Positions 1 through 11,703 of a stretch of DNA of 64,000 nt are shown here, in pieces (the stretch's first letter is position 1; each line of letters starts with the position of its first letter). Both the position numbers and the translations under genes were made by a program. The notes below the pieces were generated by a model. It had not been told where the DNA came from, searched no databases, and saw only the letters and a program-made list of their open reading frames with translations. The stretch lies in assembly GCA_963714035.1 (NCBI GenBank), contig OY970224.1, positions 1,302,001 through 1,366,000 of the forward strand, written 5' to 3'. The DNA is from DATFVB01 sp963714035. GTDB taxonomy: Bacteria > Acidobacteriota > Thermoanaerobaculia > UBA5066 > DATFVB01.

Positions 1-855
1 CCGTTCGAGGAGGGCGGTCCCACCCATCCGGTGCATCTCCTCCCGCTTCGCGGGCGAGCCCATCCGCCCGAGGAGCTGGAACAGCCAGGCCAACTTCGGT
101 TTCCGGTCGAGCCGGAGGGCCTCCTCGAAGGTCGAGCGGAACTCGCGCTCCACCCACCCGTGGGAGTCGAAAAACCCGGTACCCTCCGCCGGCGCGAACC
201 GGAACGGCGCGTTGGCCGCGCCCACGTGCTTCCCCACGCGCCGGTCGAGCATCTTCTTCAGGCGCGGCGAGGCGATGTCGATGAGCCACTGCCGCATCGC
301 CGGCTCGCGATGCAGGTCGTCGGCGAGCGCGGCGACCTGCTCCGGCGCGAGGTAGGCCAGGAGGCCTTCCGTCACGACGAGCACGGCGGACGCCCCCTCG
401 GCCGCGCGGGCGAACAGCGAACGTCTCGCGGCCGCGTCCGTCAGGTCCGCGGCGACCCGTTCGAGCGCGCAGACCGGGCGCTCCGCCGCGAGCTTCTCCT
501 CCTTGAAGGCGATCATGTCGGGCAGGTCCGCCTCGATCCAACGGAGCGACGTGGGGAGCGGAAGACGGTACGGCCGCGCATCGAGGCCGGCCGCGAGATT
601 GAGGACGCGATCGACCCCGTCCCGCGCGATCGACCGCAGGATGATCTCGTCCATGACCGCCGTCCGCACGATCATGGGCCAGGCGAGGCCGCCGACCTTC
701 ATCTCTCGGACGATCTCCTCGCCGCGTTCGCCCACGAGCTTCTTCGCGAGCGGGTCCCGGAAGATCGCGTCGGGCCGCTCGGTCTCCATCACCCGGTATT
801 GCGCGACCCACAGGGCGGTGTCGGAGACGTTGCGGAGAGTCGGGTCGTTCGTCAT
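1..855 (-). CDS. Class I SAM-dependent methyltransferase, LCMT/Ppm1-like (3' end cut by window)
   Basis: Reading from an ATG at 855 the frame stays open to base 1, so 285 codons are seen and the C-terminus lies outside the window. The N-terminal half carries the family's SAM-binding motif, NLAAGLDARPYRL at about residues 87-99, followed by an acidic strand (IEADLPDM) and, further on, VTEGLLAYL. These are typical of the leucine carboxyl methyltransferase-like family of bacterial O-methyltransferases. The substrate cannot be told from sequence. It lies downstream of the mtr porin-cytochrome genes on the same strand, but a TAGAAT box 6 nt before its ATG suggests its own leaderless promoter. The fold is clear; the role is unknown. 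Confidence 0.85.
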   Translation of the reverse strand, partial: MTNDPTLRNVSDTALWVAQYRVMETERPDAIFRDPLAKKLVGERGEEIVREMKVGGLAWPMIVRTAVMDEIILRSIARDGVDRVLNLAAGLDARPYRLPLPTSLRWIEADLPDMIAFKEEKLAAERPVCALERVAADLTDAAARRSLFARAAEGASAVLVVTEGLLAYLAPEQVAALADDLHREPAMRQWLIDIASPRLKKMLDRRVGKHVGAANAPFRFAPAEGTGFFDSHGWVEREFRSTFEEALRLDRKPKLAWLFQLLGRMGSPAKREEMHRMGGTALLER

Positions 856-861
856 GAGGGA

Positions 862-867
862 ATTCTA
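862..867 (-). promoter_or_regulatory. Leaderless-type -10 box of methyltransferase gene
   Basis: TAGAAT followed by 6 nt (TCCCTC) and then the ATG at 855. No Shine-Dalgarno sequence fits in that space, so transcription would start at or next to the start codon. Confidence 0.55.
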
Positions 868-935
868 CGGCGGACAGGCGGCGAGACCGCGCGTCATCCT
901 GGCGAGACGGGCGCGGACCATACGCGCCCTGCTCC

Positions 936-2885
936 TTAATTGTGCCAGCGGACGTAGAGCCCCACCCGGTTCGCGTCGTAATTCGCCAGCGGCCCGGCCA
1001 GCGTCCCCTTCTCTTGGTACTTGTCCCGGTTCCACTCCCCGATCAGGGAGACGCTCTTCGACACGTCGACCGACGCCCTCACCGCCGCGCGATCGATCGT
1101 GAACGGGAAGGTTCCGTCGTTGTCGAAACGGCCGAAGGCGCCGTCGACCGATACCGGCGCGAAGATCAGGGTTACCCCCCCTTCGAAGGACCTGCCGTCT
1201 TCCCGATGGATGGACTGTGCGATCGAGAAGTCTTCCGGTTGACGGAAAAGGATCGTGCTGTCGGATTCGTATTTCTCGGCGGAAACGCGGAGCCGCAGGA
1301 ACTTCGCCGGAGCGCCTTCCGCCTCGCCGCCGTACTCCCGGTTCCTCCCGTCATAGCCGATGCCGGTGCGGTCGTTAGACGCGTCGGTCTGCTCGGCGGT
1401 CGTGCTGATGCGGAAAACGTCCCGGAGCGCCCAGGCCGCCCGGAGCCGGTAACGATCGCGATCCAGGAAGTCGGTCCGGACGACCGGATCGTCGGCCCGG
1501 TCGCGGCGCCAGTCGGCGCCGAGCGTCAGGCCGCCCGCCGTGAACTTCGCGCCGAGGTCGAGCCCGTCGATCCGCCGGTCGAAGGTCCCGTCCTGGGAAC
1601 CCGGCACCACGATCTCTTCCGGACCCTCGACGACGGTCACGCGCTGCTTGTCCCGGGACCCGCCGGCGAAGACCGAGAGTCCGCCGATGGCCCGCGCGTC
1701 GATCCGCGCGTCGAAGATCTCGTCGGTGCGCTCGACCGAGGTCTGCGCGTCGATCATCTGGAGGAGGTCCCGCGGGTCCTGTCCGGCGAACGTCACGGTC
1801 TGGAGATAGAGGTCGGAGATCAGCGCGAGGCCGTCGAGCTCCTGATGGTTCTTCGACCACCCGGCGGAAAGGTCGATCCCGTCGGCGATGTTCGCCTCGA
1901 CGCGGCCGCTTCCCCGCCAGGAGACGTTCTCGGCGCGCGAGTCGATCGACTCGCTCAGACCCCCGAAGATCCGGCTGATGCCGAAGGAAACGAGGCTCCC
2001 GGCGAGATCCTCTTTCTCGGCGATGTCCGCCGACGCGGCGGCTCGCACGTAGGACCCGATCAGCTTGAGCCGCTCGCCCAGGCGCGCCGCGACGGCCGCG
2101 TTCGTGACCGGCGTGTTCGCGTCGTTCTTCGTCGTGCGGTTGAAGTCCTGGAGCGAAATCGGGACCCCCAGCACCGTTCCCGTGCCGTTGCCGGCGCCGG
2201 CCCCGGGCACGAGACCCTGCGTCTCGACTTCGTGGAGCTTGCGCCACCCCTGGGTGACCAGCCCCGACACCGGCCCGGCGTCGAACGAAGCGCCGCCGTA
2301 GATTTCCTCTTCGTCGTCGTCGAGATTCTGGGTCAGCCGGAACTCGTCGCCGCCGACGGTGTAGGTCGTGCGGCCCGGTCCTTCGTCGCGGTTGCGGGTG
2401 TATCCGACGATCGGCGTGAGCCAGTATCCCGGGAGAACGCGCAGCTCCACTCCGTACATGTCGCGCATGCGGTCGTCGGTGTGCTCTCCGGGAACGATGC
2501 CGTCCGAGATCAGGGGATTGGCGAACGCGGGCAGCGCCGAGAACATCTCGGTTCGCCGGAACGAAAACCGCAGGTCGTACTTCCCGGCGAGGCCCGCCTG
2601 AAGGCGAAACGATCCGGCCGGTCCGGCGCCCAGGTCGCTGGCGTCGACGCGCATCTGGTCGAAGAGACCCGACCCCGCGGGACCGCCGGCGGCGACGCTC
2701 AGCGCGCGGACGAGGAATCCCTCGCGCTCGTTGATCTGGCTCCGGTACATGTCCTCGTTCCCGCTCACGTCGACGAACCGGTAGCCGAGCTCGACGTCGA
2801 CCGGGAGGGCGGGGGCATCGGCCGCCGCGACGGCGCCGGGCATGCCGGCCGCGAGAAGAGCCATGGCGAGACGGATTTTCTTCAC
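936..2885 (-). CDS. MtrB/PioB-family decaheme-associated outer-membrane beta-barrel protein
   Basis: This 649-aa protein has a signal peptide (MKKIRLAMALLAAGMPGAVAAA) and then many alternating, Arg/Asp/Gly-rich amphipathic segments typical of a large outer-membrane barrel. In the Mtr/Pio family the barrel sheathes a periplasmic decaheme cytochrome and lets electrons cross the outer membrane. The assignment rests on length, composition and position: it starts 7 bp after the decaheme cytochrome gene, which itself follows an OmcA/MtrC-like gene, so the order is mtrC-mtrA-mtrB. I see no CxxC pair near the mature N-terminus of the kind found in Shewanella MtrB. Family is confident from context; direction of electron flow (metal reduction or Fe(II) oxidation) is not decided. 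Confidence 0.85.
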   Translation of the reverse strand: MKKIRLAMALLAAGMPGAVAAADAPALPVDVELGYRFVDVSGNEDMYRSQINEREGFLVRALSVAAGGPAGSGLFDQMRVDASDLGAGPAGSFRLQAGLAGKYDLRFSFRRTEMFSALPAFANPLISDGIVPGEHTDDRMRDMYGVELRVLPGYWLTPIVGYTRNRDEGPGRTTYTVGGDEFRLTQNLDDDEEEIYGGASFDAGPVSGLVTQGWRKLHEVETQGLVPGAGAGNGTGTVLGVPISLQDFNRTTKNDANTPVTNAAVAARLGERLKLIGSYVRAAASADIAEKEDLAGSLVSFGISRIFGGLSESIDSRAENVSWRGSGRVEANIADGIDLSAGWSKNHQELDGLALISDLYLQTVTFAGQDPRDLLQMIDAQTSVERTDEIFDARIDARAIGGLSVFAGGSRDKQRVTVVEGPEEIVVPGSQDGTFDRRIDGLDLGAKFTAGGLTLGADWRRDRADDPVVRTDFLDRDRYRLRAAWALRDVFRISTTAEQTDASNDRTGIGYDGRNREYGGEAEGAPAKFLRLRVSAEKYESDSTILFRQPEDFSIAQSIHREDGRSFEGGVTLIFAPVSVDGAFGRFDNDGTFPFTIDRAAVRASVDVSKSVSLIGEWNRDKYQEKGTLAGPLANYDANRVGLYVRWHN

Positions 2886-2892
2886 GCGCCTC

Positions 2893-3813
2893 CTACTTCA
2901 GGAGCGTCGGCGAGCGGTTCGAGCCGTGGACCGCCGTGTGGCAGACGGTGCAGTTCTGATATCGGGGCAGCCGGAGGTTGTGAAAAGACGGGGGCTGCGA
3001 ACCGAGGGTGCCGCCGGTGATGGGAGAGTGGCATTCGAGGCAGAGCTGGGAGACCTGGGCGCGTTTCAACTGTTTCGGGTTCGACGAGCCGTGCGGCTCG
3101 TGGCAGCTCAGGCAGTTTCCGGTGACGCCGGAAACGTGCTCGAAGACGAACGGACCGCGCTTCTCGGCGTGGCAGGAGAGACACGGAAGCTCGTCGGCGC
3201 GCGTGAATCGAAGGGCGGAGTCGCGGGCGAGTCCGTGCGGATCGTGGCACGAAGCGCAGTCCATTCCGCCCTGGAGGCGGTGCGCGAACGGCTTGTCCCG
3301 GAACGCGGCCGCCTTTCCCGGATGGCAGGAGTCGCAGAGCGCGACGGAGTCCTTCACGAGCAGTTTCGGCCGGGCGGGCGAGGCATGAATCGAGTGGCAG
3401 CTCAGGCAGTTGACCGTCGCCGAGTTGCCGTGGACGCCGTTGCGGAACGACGCGTGATCGGCCGGATGGTCATGGCACGTCAGGCAGAACTCGGCGCCCG
3501 TCCGGCCGTGGAGCGTTCGCTCGACCGGCTTCTCTCCGGAGGACTCGACGTGCGCGGCCGTGTCGCCGTGACAGCTCGAGCAGACGGCGTCTCCCGTCGC
3601 CCGGGCCGCGCCGGCGCGGAAAGGAATCCGCGCATGCGGATTGCGCTCGAAGTCCTTCGCCTGGTCGTGGCAGTCCACGCAGGCGGCCACGGCGCTCTTC
3701 GGAGGCGGCGCCGGCGGGGCCGCTGTCTGGCCGAAGACGGCGGAGGCCAGAACGGCCGCCGCACCGAGAATCAGGCCCGGGATGGCCGCGGGAAGAGCGA
3801 GATTCGCTCTCAT
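2893..3813 (-). CDS. DmsE/MtrA-family periplasmic decaheme c-type cytochrome
   Basis: This 306-aa protein has an N-terminal signal peptide (hydrophobic stretch at about residues 5-28) and exactly ten CxxCH heme-binding motifs: CVDCH, CSSCH, CLTCH, CLSCH, CDSCH, CASCH, CLSCH, CLSCH, CLECH, CTVCH. Length and heme number match MtrA/DmsE/PioA cytochromes, which sit inside the MtrB/PioB barrel and carry electrons between the periplasm and the cell surface. The gene is the middle of a three-gene operon, 84 bp after the MtrC/OmcA-like gene and 7 bp before the porin gene. It needs heme export and c-type maturation; a CcsA/HemX-like protein and a full heme pathway occur at 22-36 kb. Confidence 0.93.
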   Translation of the reverse strand: MRANLALPAAIPGLILGAAAVLASAVFGQTAAPPAPPPKSAVAACVDCHDQAKDFERNPHARIPFRAGAARATGDAVCSSCHGDTAAHVESSGEKPVERTLHGRTGAEFCLTCHDHPADHASFRNGVHGNSATVNCLSCHSIHASPARPKLLVKDSVALCDSCHPGKAAAFRDKPFAHRLQGGMDCASCHDPHGLARDSALRFTRADELPCLSCHAEKRGPFVFEHVSGVTGNCLSCHEPHGSSNPKQLKRAQVSQLCLECHSPITGGTLGSQPPSFHNLRLPRYQNCTVCHTAVHGSNRSPTLLK

Positions 3814-3897
3814 GCCCCCGCTCTCCCGGACGCGCGCGGCCAGGACGATCGGCTCACTTCGACGAACGCCCTCCGGCGAAAGGGCCGTCCGCCGACG

Positions 3898-5997
3898 TCA
3901 TTGAGCGTGCACCTTGTCCACCGCGAAATCGTCGTCCGGCGCGTGACAGGTCGCGCACGCTTCGCCGAACGGGGCCGTGTTCACGTAGGCGTGAGCGGCC
4001 GCGTCGACGGTGTCGTGGCAACCGAGGCACGCGGCCGCCGTCGTCCGCATCGGCGTGTACCACTCCTGCGGCGGAGGCGGCGTCTGGACCGCGAGGTTCG
4101 TCGCCGGGAGCGGCAGCTGCTGCGAGCCGTTGACGTGGCATTTCTCGCAGTCGCGAAGATCGCCCGGGAAACGGATGCCGTTGAAGTTGTTGACGCTCCC
4201 GCCGAATCCGTAGATCGTGAAGTCCTTCGTGAGACTCTCGCCGCGGTGAATCCGGTGGATCAGCCGCTGGAACGAGATCGATTCGGGAGATCCGACGTCG
4301 GCCGGCCGCTGGCTCGTGTCGGTCGCGTTCGGGTTGTGGCAGATCACGCACTCGCTGACGACGAATCGCTGGCCGCCGTGGAGAGCCAGACGGTCGTGGC
4401 AGACGTTGCACTTGTCGATGTCGACGACCTCGCGCCGGGGCTGGGGCGCCGCATCCGTGACCGCGACGTGGAAGATCGGGTTCGTCGCTCCCTCCGTGAC
4501 GGCGAACGTCCTCGGCGTCCCGTCCGGGTTCGATCCCCCGGCGATCGTGACCGTCCGCCGCGCCTCGATCGCCAGCGTCCAGGTTCCGGTCGCGTCGGCG
4601 GGAATCGCGGCCTTGAACGTGTAGGTCGCCTGCGTCCCGTCGAAGGCGGCGCCGTCCGCCCGTTCGCGGAACGGGTTGATCGCGTACTCCGTCGTCGGGC
4701 CGCCGAGAAGGATGTTCAGGCTCGAACCGAACGGCTTCGGGTCCACGGCGGTCCCGTCGCCGTTGGTGAGCTTGAACGTGACCGTCGGGTTCTGTCCCGG
4801 CGCGGTGTGGGCGACGCCGACGATCACCGCGTCGAGGCCGGCGAGCTGCGTCGATTTGAGCGGAATCGTGTGCGCCCCGAGCACGGAGGCGTCGAATTCC
4901 GCGTCTCCCTGCGGCTGGTGGCAGGAGGCGCAGGCGGAATCGCTCACCTGGATCCCGCCGGGGTGGTTCTCCCCCGTCGCGAAGTCGACGTCGTCGTGGC
5001 AGGAAGCGCACGCCGCCCGGCCGGGGTAGACGTAGTAATTCGTCGCCTGCGTCGCCGGCGCCGCGTGGCAGGTCGTGCAGTTGCGCACGTCCTGCGGGAA
5101 CTCGACGGTCGAGAAATCCGAAACGCCGTGGCTGTTGATGATCTGGTACGGCGTGCCGGCCGCCACGCTCGGAAGGTTGGCGCCGTCGTGGATCTTGTGG
5201 ATGAGGACCTTGAAGTCGACCGAGTTTCCCGTGTCCGGGTTGACGGTCTGCGGAGAATGACACAGCACGCACAGCCGGACGTCCTGGCGGGAGCCTCCGT
5301 GCGCCGAGAGCGGGTCATGACAGGTATTGCAGGCGGCCGTGTCGACCATGTCCCACTTGTCGGCCACCGGCTGAGCGTCGGGGCGGAAGTCGAGCTCGGC
5401 GTTGGCGTAGTAGCTCTTCCCGAGGATGGCCGTCAGGTCCCGGGTCGCGTAGATCCCGACGGTCGTCGTCTTCGTCTGGTCGTAGCCCACCGGCAACGCC
5501 GTGTGGAACGTATACGTCGAATGCCCGAGCGCGATGTCGTTCCACGTGCCGCCGGCGTCGGCGCCCGCCTGGGTGACGGTCTGCTGAATCGGGCTCGTCG
5601 GAAGGGAGGTCGCCTTGCGCGTCGTGTAGGAGGTGTACTGCCGCTGCGCCGGATCCCACCAGGCAATCACGAAGCTCACGCTCAGCGCGCCGGGAGTGAC
5701 GTTTCCCGCGCGATCGAGGGGCTGTCCGGCGTCGTCGGTGAACGTGACATCGACGACCGGTGTCCGGTCCGCGCCGATCGCCACACCGTTGATCGCGATG
5801 TGGAATCCGGGACGGACGTAACCGAACTCGTCGTTCGTCAGGTAATGCTCCTTCGCCGTCGTCGCGTACGCCGAAGGACTGGTCTTCGTGACCGGCCTCG
5901 AGGAGATCAGAGCCGCAGGATCCCCGGCGCCGTGAAACGGGAGCACGATTCCCGCAGCCGACATTGCCAGAACGACCAAACGCCTCAGGATCTGCAT
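3898..5997 (-). CDS. OmcA/MtrC-family decaheme c-type cytochrome
   Basis: The 699-aa protein holds ten CxxCH motifs in two pentaheme groups (CNTCH, CVLCH, CTTCH, CASCH, CASCH; then CNVCH, CVICH, CEKCH, CLGCH, CATCH), each preceded by a beta-rich domain. This is the split-barrel/pentaheme duplication of MtrC/OmcA/MtrF. Such proteins are the terminal surface electron donor or acceptor docked on the MtrAB conduit. The N-terminus (MQILRRLVVLAMSAAGIVLPFHG) looks like a signal peptide but has no Cys, so unlike the Shewanella proteins this one is not a lipoprotein. It is first in the operon, with a GGAGG ribosome-binding site 6 nt before the ATG. Confidence 0.93.
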   Translation of the reverse strand: MQILRRLVVLAMSAAGIVLPFHGAGDPAALISSRPVTKTSPSAYATTAKEHYLTNDEFGYVRPGFHIAINGVAIGADRTPVVDVTFTDDAGQPLDRAGNVTPGALSVSFVIAWWDPAQRQYTSYTTRKATSLPTSPIQQTVTQAGADAGGTWNDIALGHSTYTFHTALPVGYDQTKTTTVGIYATRDLTAILGKSYYANAELDFRPDAQPVADKWDMVDTAACNTCHDPLSAHGGSRQDVRLCVLCHSPQTVNPDTGNSVDFKVLIHKIHDGANLPSVAAGTPYQIINSHGVSDFSTVEFPQDVRNCTTCHAAPATQATNYYVYPGRAACASCHDDVDFATGENHPGGIQVSDSACASCHQPQGDAEFDASVLGAHTIPLKSTQLAGLDAVIVGVAHTAPGQNPTVTFKLTNGDGTAVDPKPFGSSLNILLGGPTTEYAINPFRERADGAAFDGTQATYTFKAAIPADATGTWTLAIEARRTVTIAGGSNPDGTPRTFAVTEGATNPIFHVAVTDAAPQPRREVVDIDKCNVCHDRLALHGGQRFVVSECVICHNPNATDTSQRPADVGSPESISFQRLIHRIHRGESLTKDFTIYGFGGSVNNFNGIRFPGDLRDCEKCHVNGSQQLPLPATNLAVQTPPPPQEWYTPMRTTAAACLGCHDTVDAAAHAYVNTAPFGEACATCHAPDDDFAVDKVHAQ

Positions 5998-6287
5998 GGC
6001 CTACCTCCGGATACGCCTCGATCATCGGAGGGGAAAGGCCGTACCCTCGTGATGCAAACGAATCAAATCGACCGGAACCGCTCTTTTTCACGCGGCGGAC
6101 GCAGGACTCGCGGGCGGAGATCGTCCCGGCCGCTCGCGGCGGCGGGTCTGCGGATCAACCCGGCGGGTCCCCGCCGGCGCGGGGCACGGTCGGGCGCCGG
6201 CGGGAGGGGGTGCGGTCGTAGGACCGCAGGCGTACCGAAGGCGTATGGGGGTGAAGTCGCCGGGCGGCGCGTGCGCCCGCCGCGCCG
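5998..6287. other. Intergenic region upstream of the mtr operon
   Basis: 290 bp between two minus-strand genes. It contains the GGAGG ribosome-binding site of the decaheme gene, a less GC-rich stretch (about 6050-6100) that could hold its promoter, and a 7-bp perfect hairpin (TGCGGTC/GACCGCA, 6211-6228). The GC-rich inverted sequences just after the M64 stop may help termination. I found no riboswitch or operator I could name. Confidence 0.5.
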
Positions 6288-7688
6288 TCAGCGCGTGTAG
6301 AGACCGATCACCCGCTCCAGCGCGCGCCGGCAGACGGCGCAGAATCCGACAGACGCGTCGCGCGTGAACATGATGCAGTCTTCCTGCGGCCGGTAGTAGC
6401 CCTTCGCCTGGTAATTGCTCCCCTCGAACGCGCCGACCTTCCCGGAATACCGGTCGGTCCCGAGAAGCTTCGTTTCCTCTTCGCGTTCCGCCCGGAAGAG
6501 CGCGTCCATCTCCGCTTCCGGACGATTCGCGGCGCGGATCGCGCGGCGCTTCGCCTGGATCTCGCGAGACCGGGTCTCGAACTCCTCCTTCTTCCACGGA
6601 GTCGGAAGCGGCGTTCCGGCCGATACGAGGTCCTTCCATTTCAGCGCCGAGGGGTCCTTCATCGCGGTCGCGTTCGGCTCCCACGGCTCGACCAGCTCCC
6701 CCGACGTGTCGTAGGCGACGTCGGACGTGTAGTACTCGTCGGCGAGGCCCGAAAAATGGTGCCCGAACTCGTGGACGAAGACGTACGGTGCCCAGACGCT
6801 GTCGGCGGCGACGGTGCTGTAGAGGTTGAAGATCCCGCCTCCGCCGTACGTGCTCGCGTTGACGAGGATCTCGACGAACTCGTAGGGCGCGAACTGCGCG
6901 ATCTCGCGAAACGCGCGGTTGTCGGACGTGAGCACGTAGCGCTCCGATCCGAACGTGTCGTACGACGAGCCCGCGGGGTTCCGCCGATGGATGCCGGTCG
7001 ACGGGCGGGAGATCCCGGATTCGGCGGCGGGGGGGCACAGCCCCCAGACGTTGAAGTCCGAGCGGTGCTCCTTGAACGGGGGGGTCGCGAAAAGCGTCTC
7101 GACGAGCCGGCGCGCGTCCTTCTCGAATTTCGGCTCTTCGGCTCGCGTGTATCCGTCGCCGAGAATAAGCAGATCGACTTTCCCCGACGGATCTCCGGAC
7201 TTCTGCAGCGCCACGAGCGGCGCGGGAGCGGCCGGGATCGAAGAATCGACGAACATGCTCTTCGGGTCGATCGTCGTGCGCCAGATCTCCCGGAACGCGT
7301 TGGCGGCGTCCCGCTTCTCGATCACCACGGTCACCGGCGCGTCCGGCGCCGGAAAGCGCACGGATTCCTCGAACGTCCGATCGAGCTTCTTCGCTTCGTC
7401 GGTCGTCTCCCACTCGCCGTAGATCGAGGCGAACCCGCGCGAGTAGAGCGCCCGCCCGGTCGCCGCGTCGCGGACCTCGAAGAAATACTTCCCGAGGTTC
7501 AGGTCGTCCAGGGGGTGCGCCGGGTTGCCGGGCCACTCGAGCGGCTCGAGGACGACGCGCCCCCAGCTGAAGCGCTCTTCTTTCGCATTGCCTGAATGGA
7601 AGTAGTCGAACCGCATCGTGCGCGGCGCCGCTCCGGCGAGGACCGGCGCGGAGAGAAGCAGAAGGGCGGCCCGGAACGCGTGTTTCAT
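6288..7688 (-). CDS. M64-family (IgA-peptidase-like) zinc metallopeptidase, secreted
   Basis: The 466-aa protein starts with a signal peptide (MKHAFRAALLLLSAPVLAGA). It carries the signature HEFGHHFSGLADEY at about residues 306-319, in which HExxH and a further Asp form the zinc site of peptidase family M64. The segment VDLLILGDGYT ahead of it and the C-terminal GYYRP...CIM region are also family features. C-terminal cysteines (EDCIMF, GFCAVCRR) are usual for the family. The natural substrate is not known for most family members; the name comes from a Clostridium IgA protease. It is monocistronic and divergent from the 2-oxoglutarate decarboxylase gene, with a TATCAT box 6 nt before its ATG. 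Confidence 0.9.
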   Translation of the reverse strand: MKHAFRAALLLLSAPVLAGAAPRTMRFDYFHSGNAKEERFSWGRVVLEPLEWPGNPAHPLDDLNLGKYFFEVRDAATGRALYSRGFASIYGEWETTDEAKKLDRTFEESVRFPAPDAPVTVVIEKRDAANAFREIWRTTIDPKSMFVDSSIPAAPAPLVALQKSGDPSGKVDLLILGDGYTRAEEPKFEKDARRLVETLFATPPFKEHRSDFNVWGLCPPAAESGISRPSTGIHRRNPAGSSYDTFGSERYVLTSDNRAFREIAQFAPYEFVEILVNASTYGGGGIFNLYSTVAADSVWAPYVFVHEFGHHFSGLADEYYTSDVAYDTSGELVEPWEPNATAMKDPSALKWKDLVSAGTPLPTPWKKEEFETRSREIQAKRRAIRAANRPEAEMDALFRAEREEETKLLGTDRYSGKVGAFEGSNYQAKGYYRPQEDCIMFTRDASVGFCAVCRRALERVIGLYTR

Positions 7689-7694
7689 TCGGGG

Positions 7695-7700
7695 ATGATA
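7695..7700 (-). promoter_or_regulatory. Leaderless-type -10 box of M64 peptidase gene
   Basis: TATCAT, then CCCCGA (6 nt), then the ATG at 7688. An overlapping TATATC lies two bases further upstream. Confidence 0.5.
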
Positions 7701-7744
7701 TAGGTTCGGAGGGGCTCTTCGCCCCGGAGAGGAAGCCCGTCGAG

Positions 7745-11365
<3,621 letters not shown>

Positions 11366-11410
11366 CCCGATCGTCCGCCGAGGGGGAGCCCGCCGGCGTC
11401 GACGCACGGC

Positions 11411-11550
11411 AAAAGGAAATTCCAAACCTCAAATTCCAAACATCAGTAAATTCCAGGGCCGAATTTCCAAACAATACACGAGGACGTCGACCTGCCGAGT
11501 CGGGACATTTCCTCTCGGCATCGGGACCTGGAGATTCGAAAATTGCGGGA
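11411..11550. repeat. AT-rich intergenic repeat, copy A (inside the 338-bp gap 11366-11703)
   Basis: The gap after kgd contains a run of short TTCCAAA-type repeats (AATTCCAAACCTC, AAATTCCAAACATC, AATTTCCAAACAATACACG) ending near GGAGATTCGAAAATTG. It is far less GC-rich than its surroundings. The 16-mer TTCCAAACAATACACG at 11465-11480 recurs exactly, inverted, at 13637-13652 in copy B. I see no gene in the gap. Confidence 0.7.
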
Positions 11551-11691
11551 AGGCCGCGCACGAGTTGTTGGTCGTGTTGGGCGGGTTCGGCTCCGGCCCG
11601 AGCGCGGTCGAAGCGTACGACGCGGTCGGCGTGCGCCGGCCGCCGTGACCCTTATTCGCGCAGCCGGCGAAAGCACACGAGAGGCGTGCCT

Positions 11692-11697
11692 TATGAT
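11692..11697 (+). promoter_or_regulatory. Leaderless-type -10 box of DUF885 gene
   Basis: TATGAT, then TCCGGG (6 nt), then the ATG at 11704. Confidence 0.5.
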
Positions 11698-11703
11698 TCC
11701 GGG

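Noticed and set aside
5998..6100. A possible cyclic-di-GMP (GEMM) riboswitch upstream of the cytochrome operon.
   Set aside because: The stretch lacks the conserved GEMM core and receptor motifs; only a loose resemblance around GCAAAC was found.
942..6300. Very long plus-strand open frames opposite the mtr genes.
   Set aside because: The opposite strand carries multiheme cytochromes with twenty CxxCH motifs and signal peptides. The plus-strand frames are Arg-rich, lack domains and reflect the high GC content.
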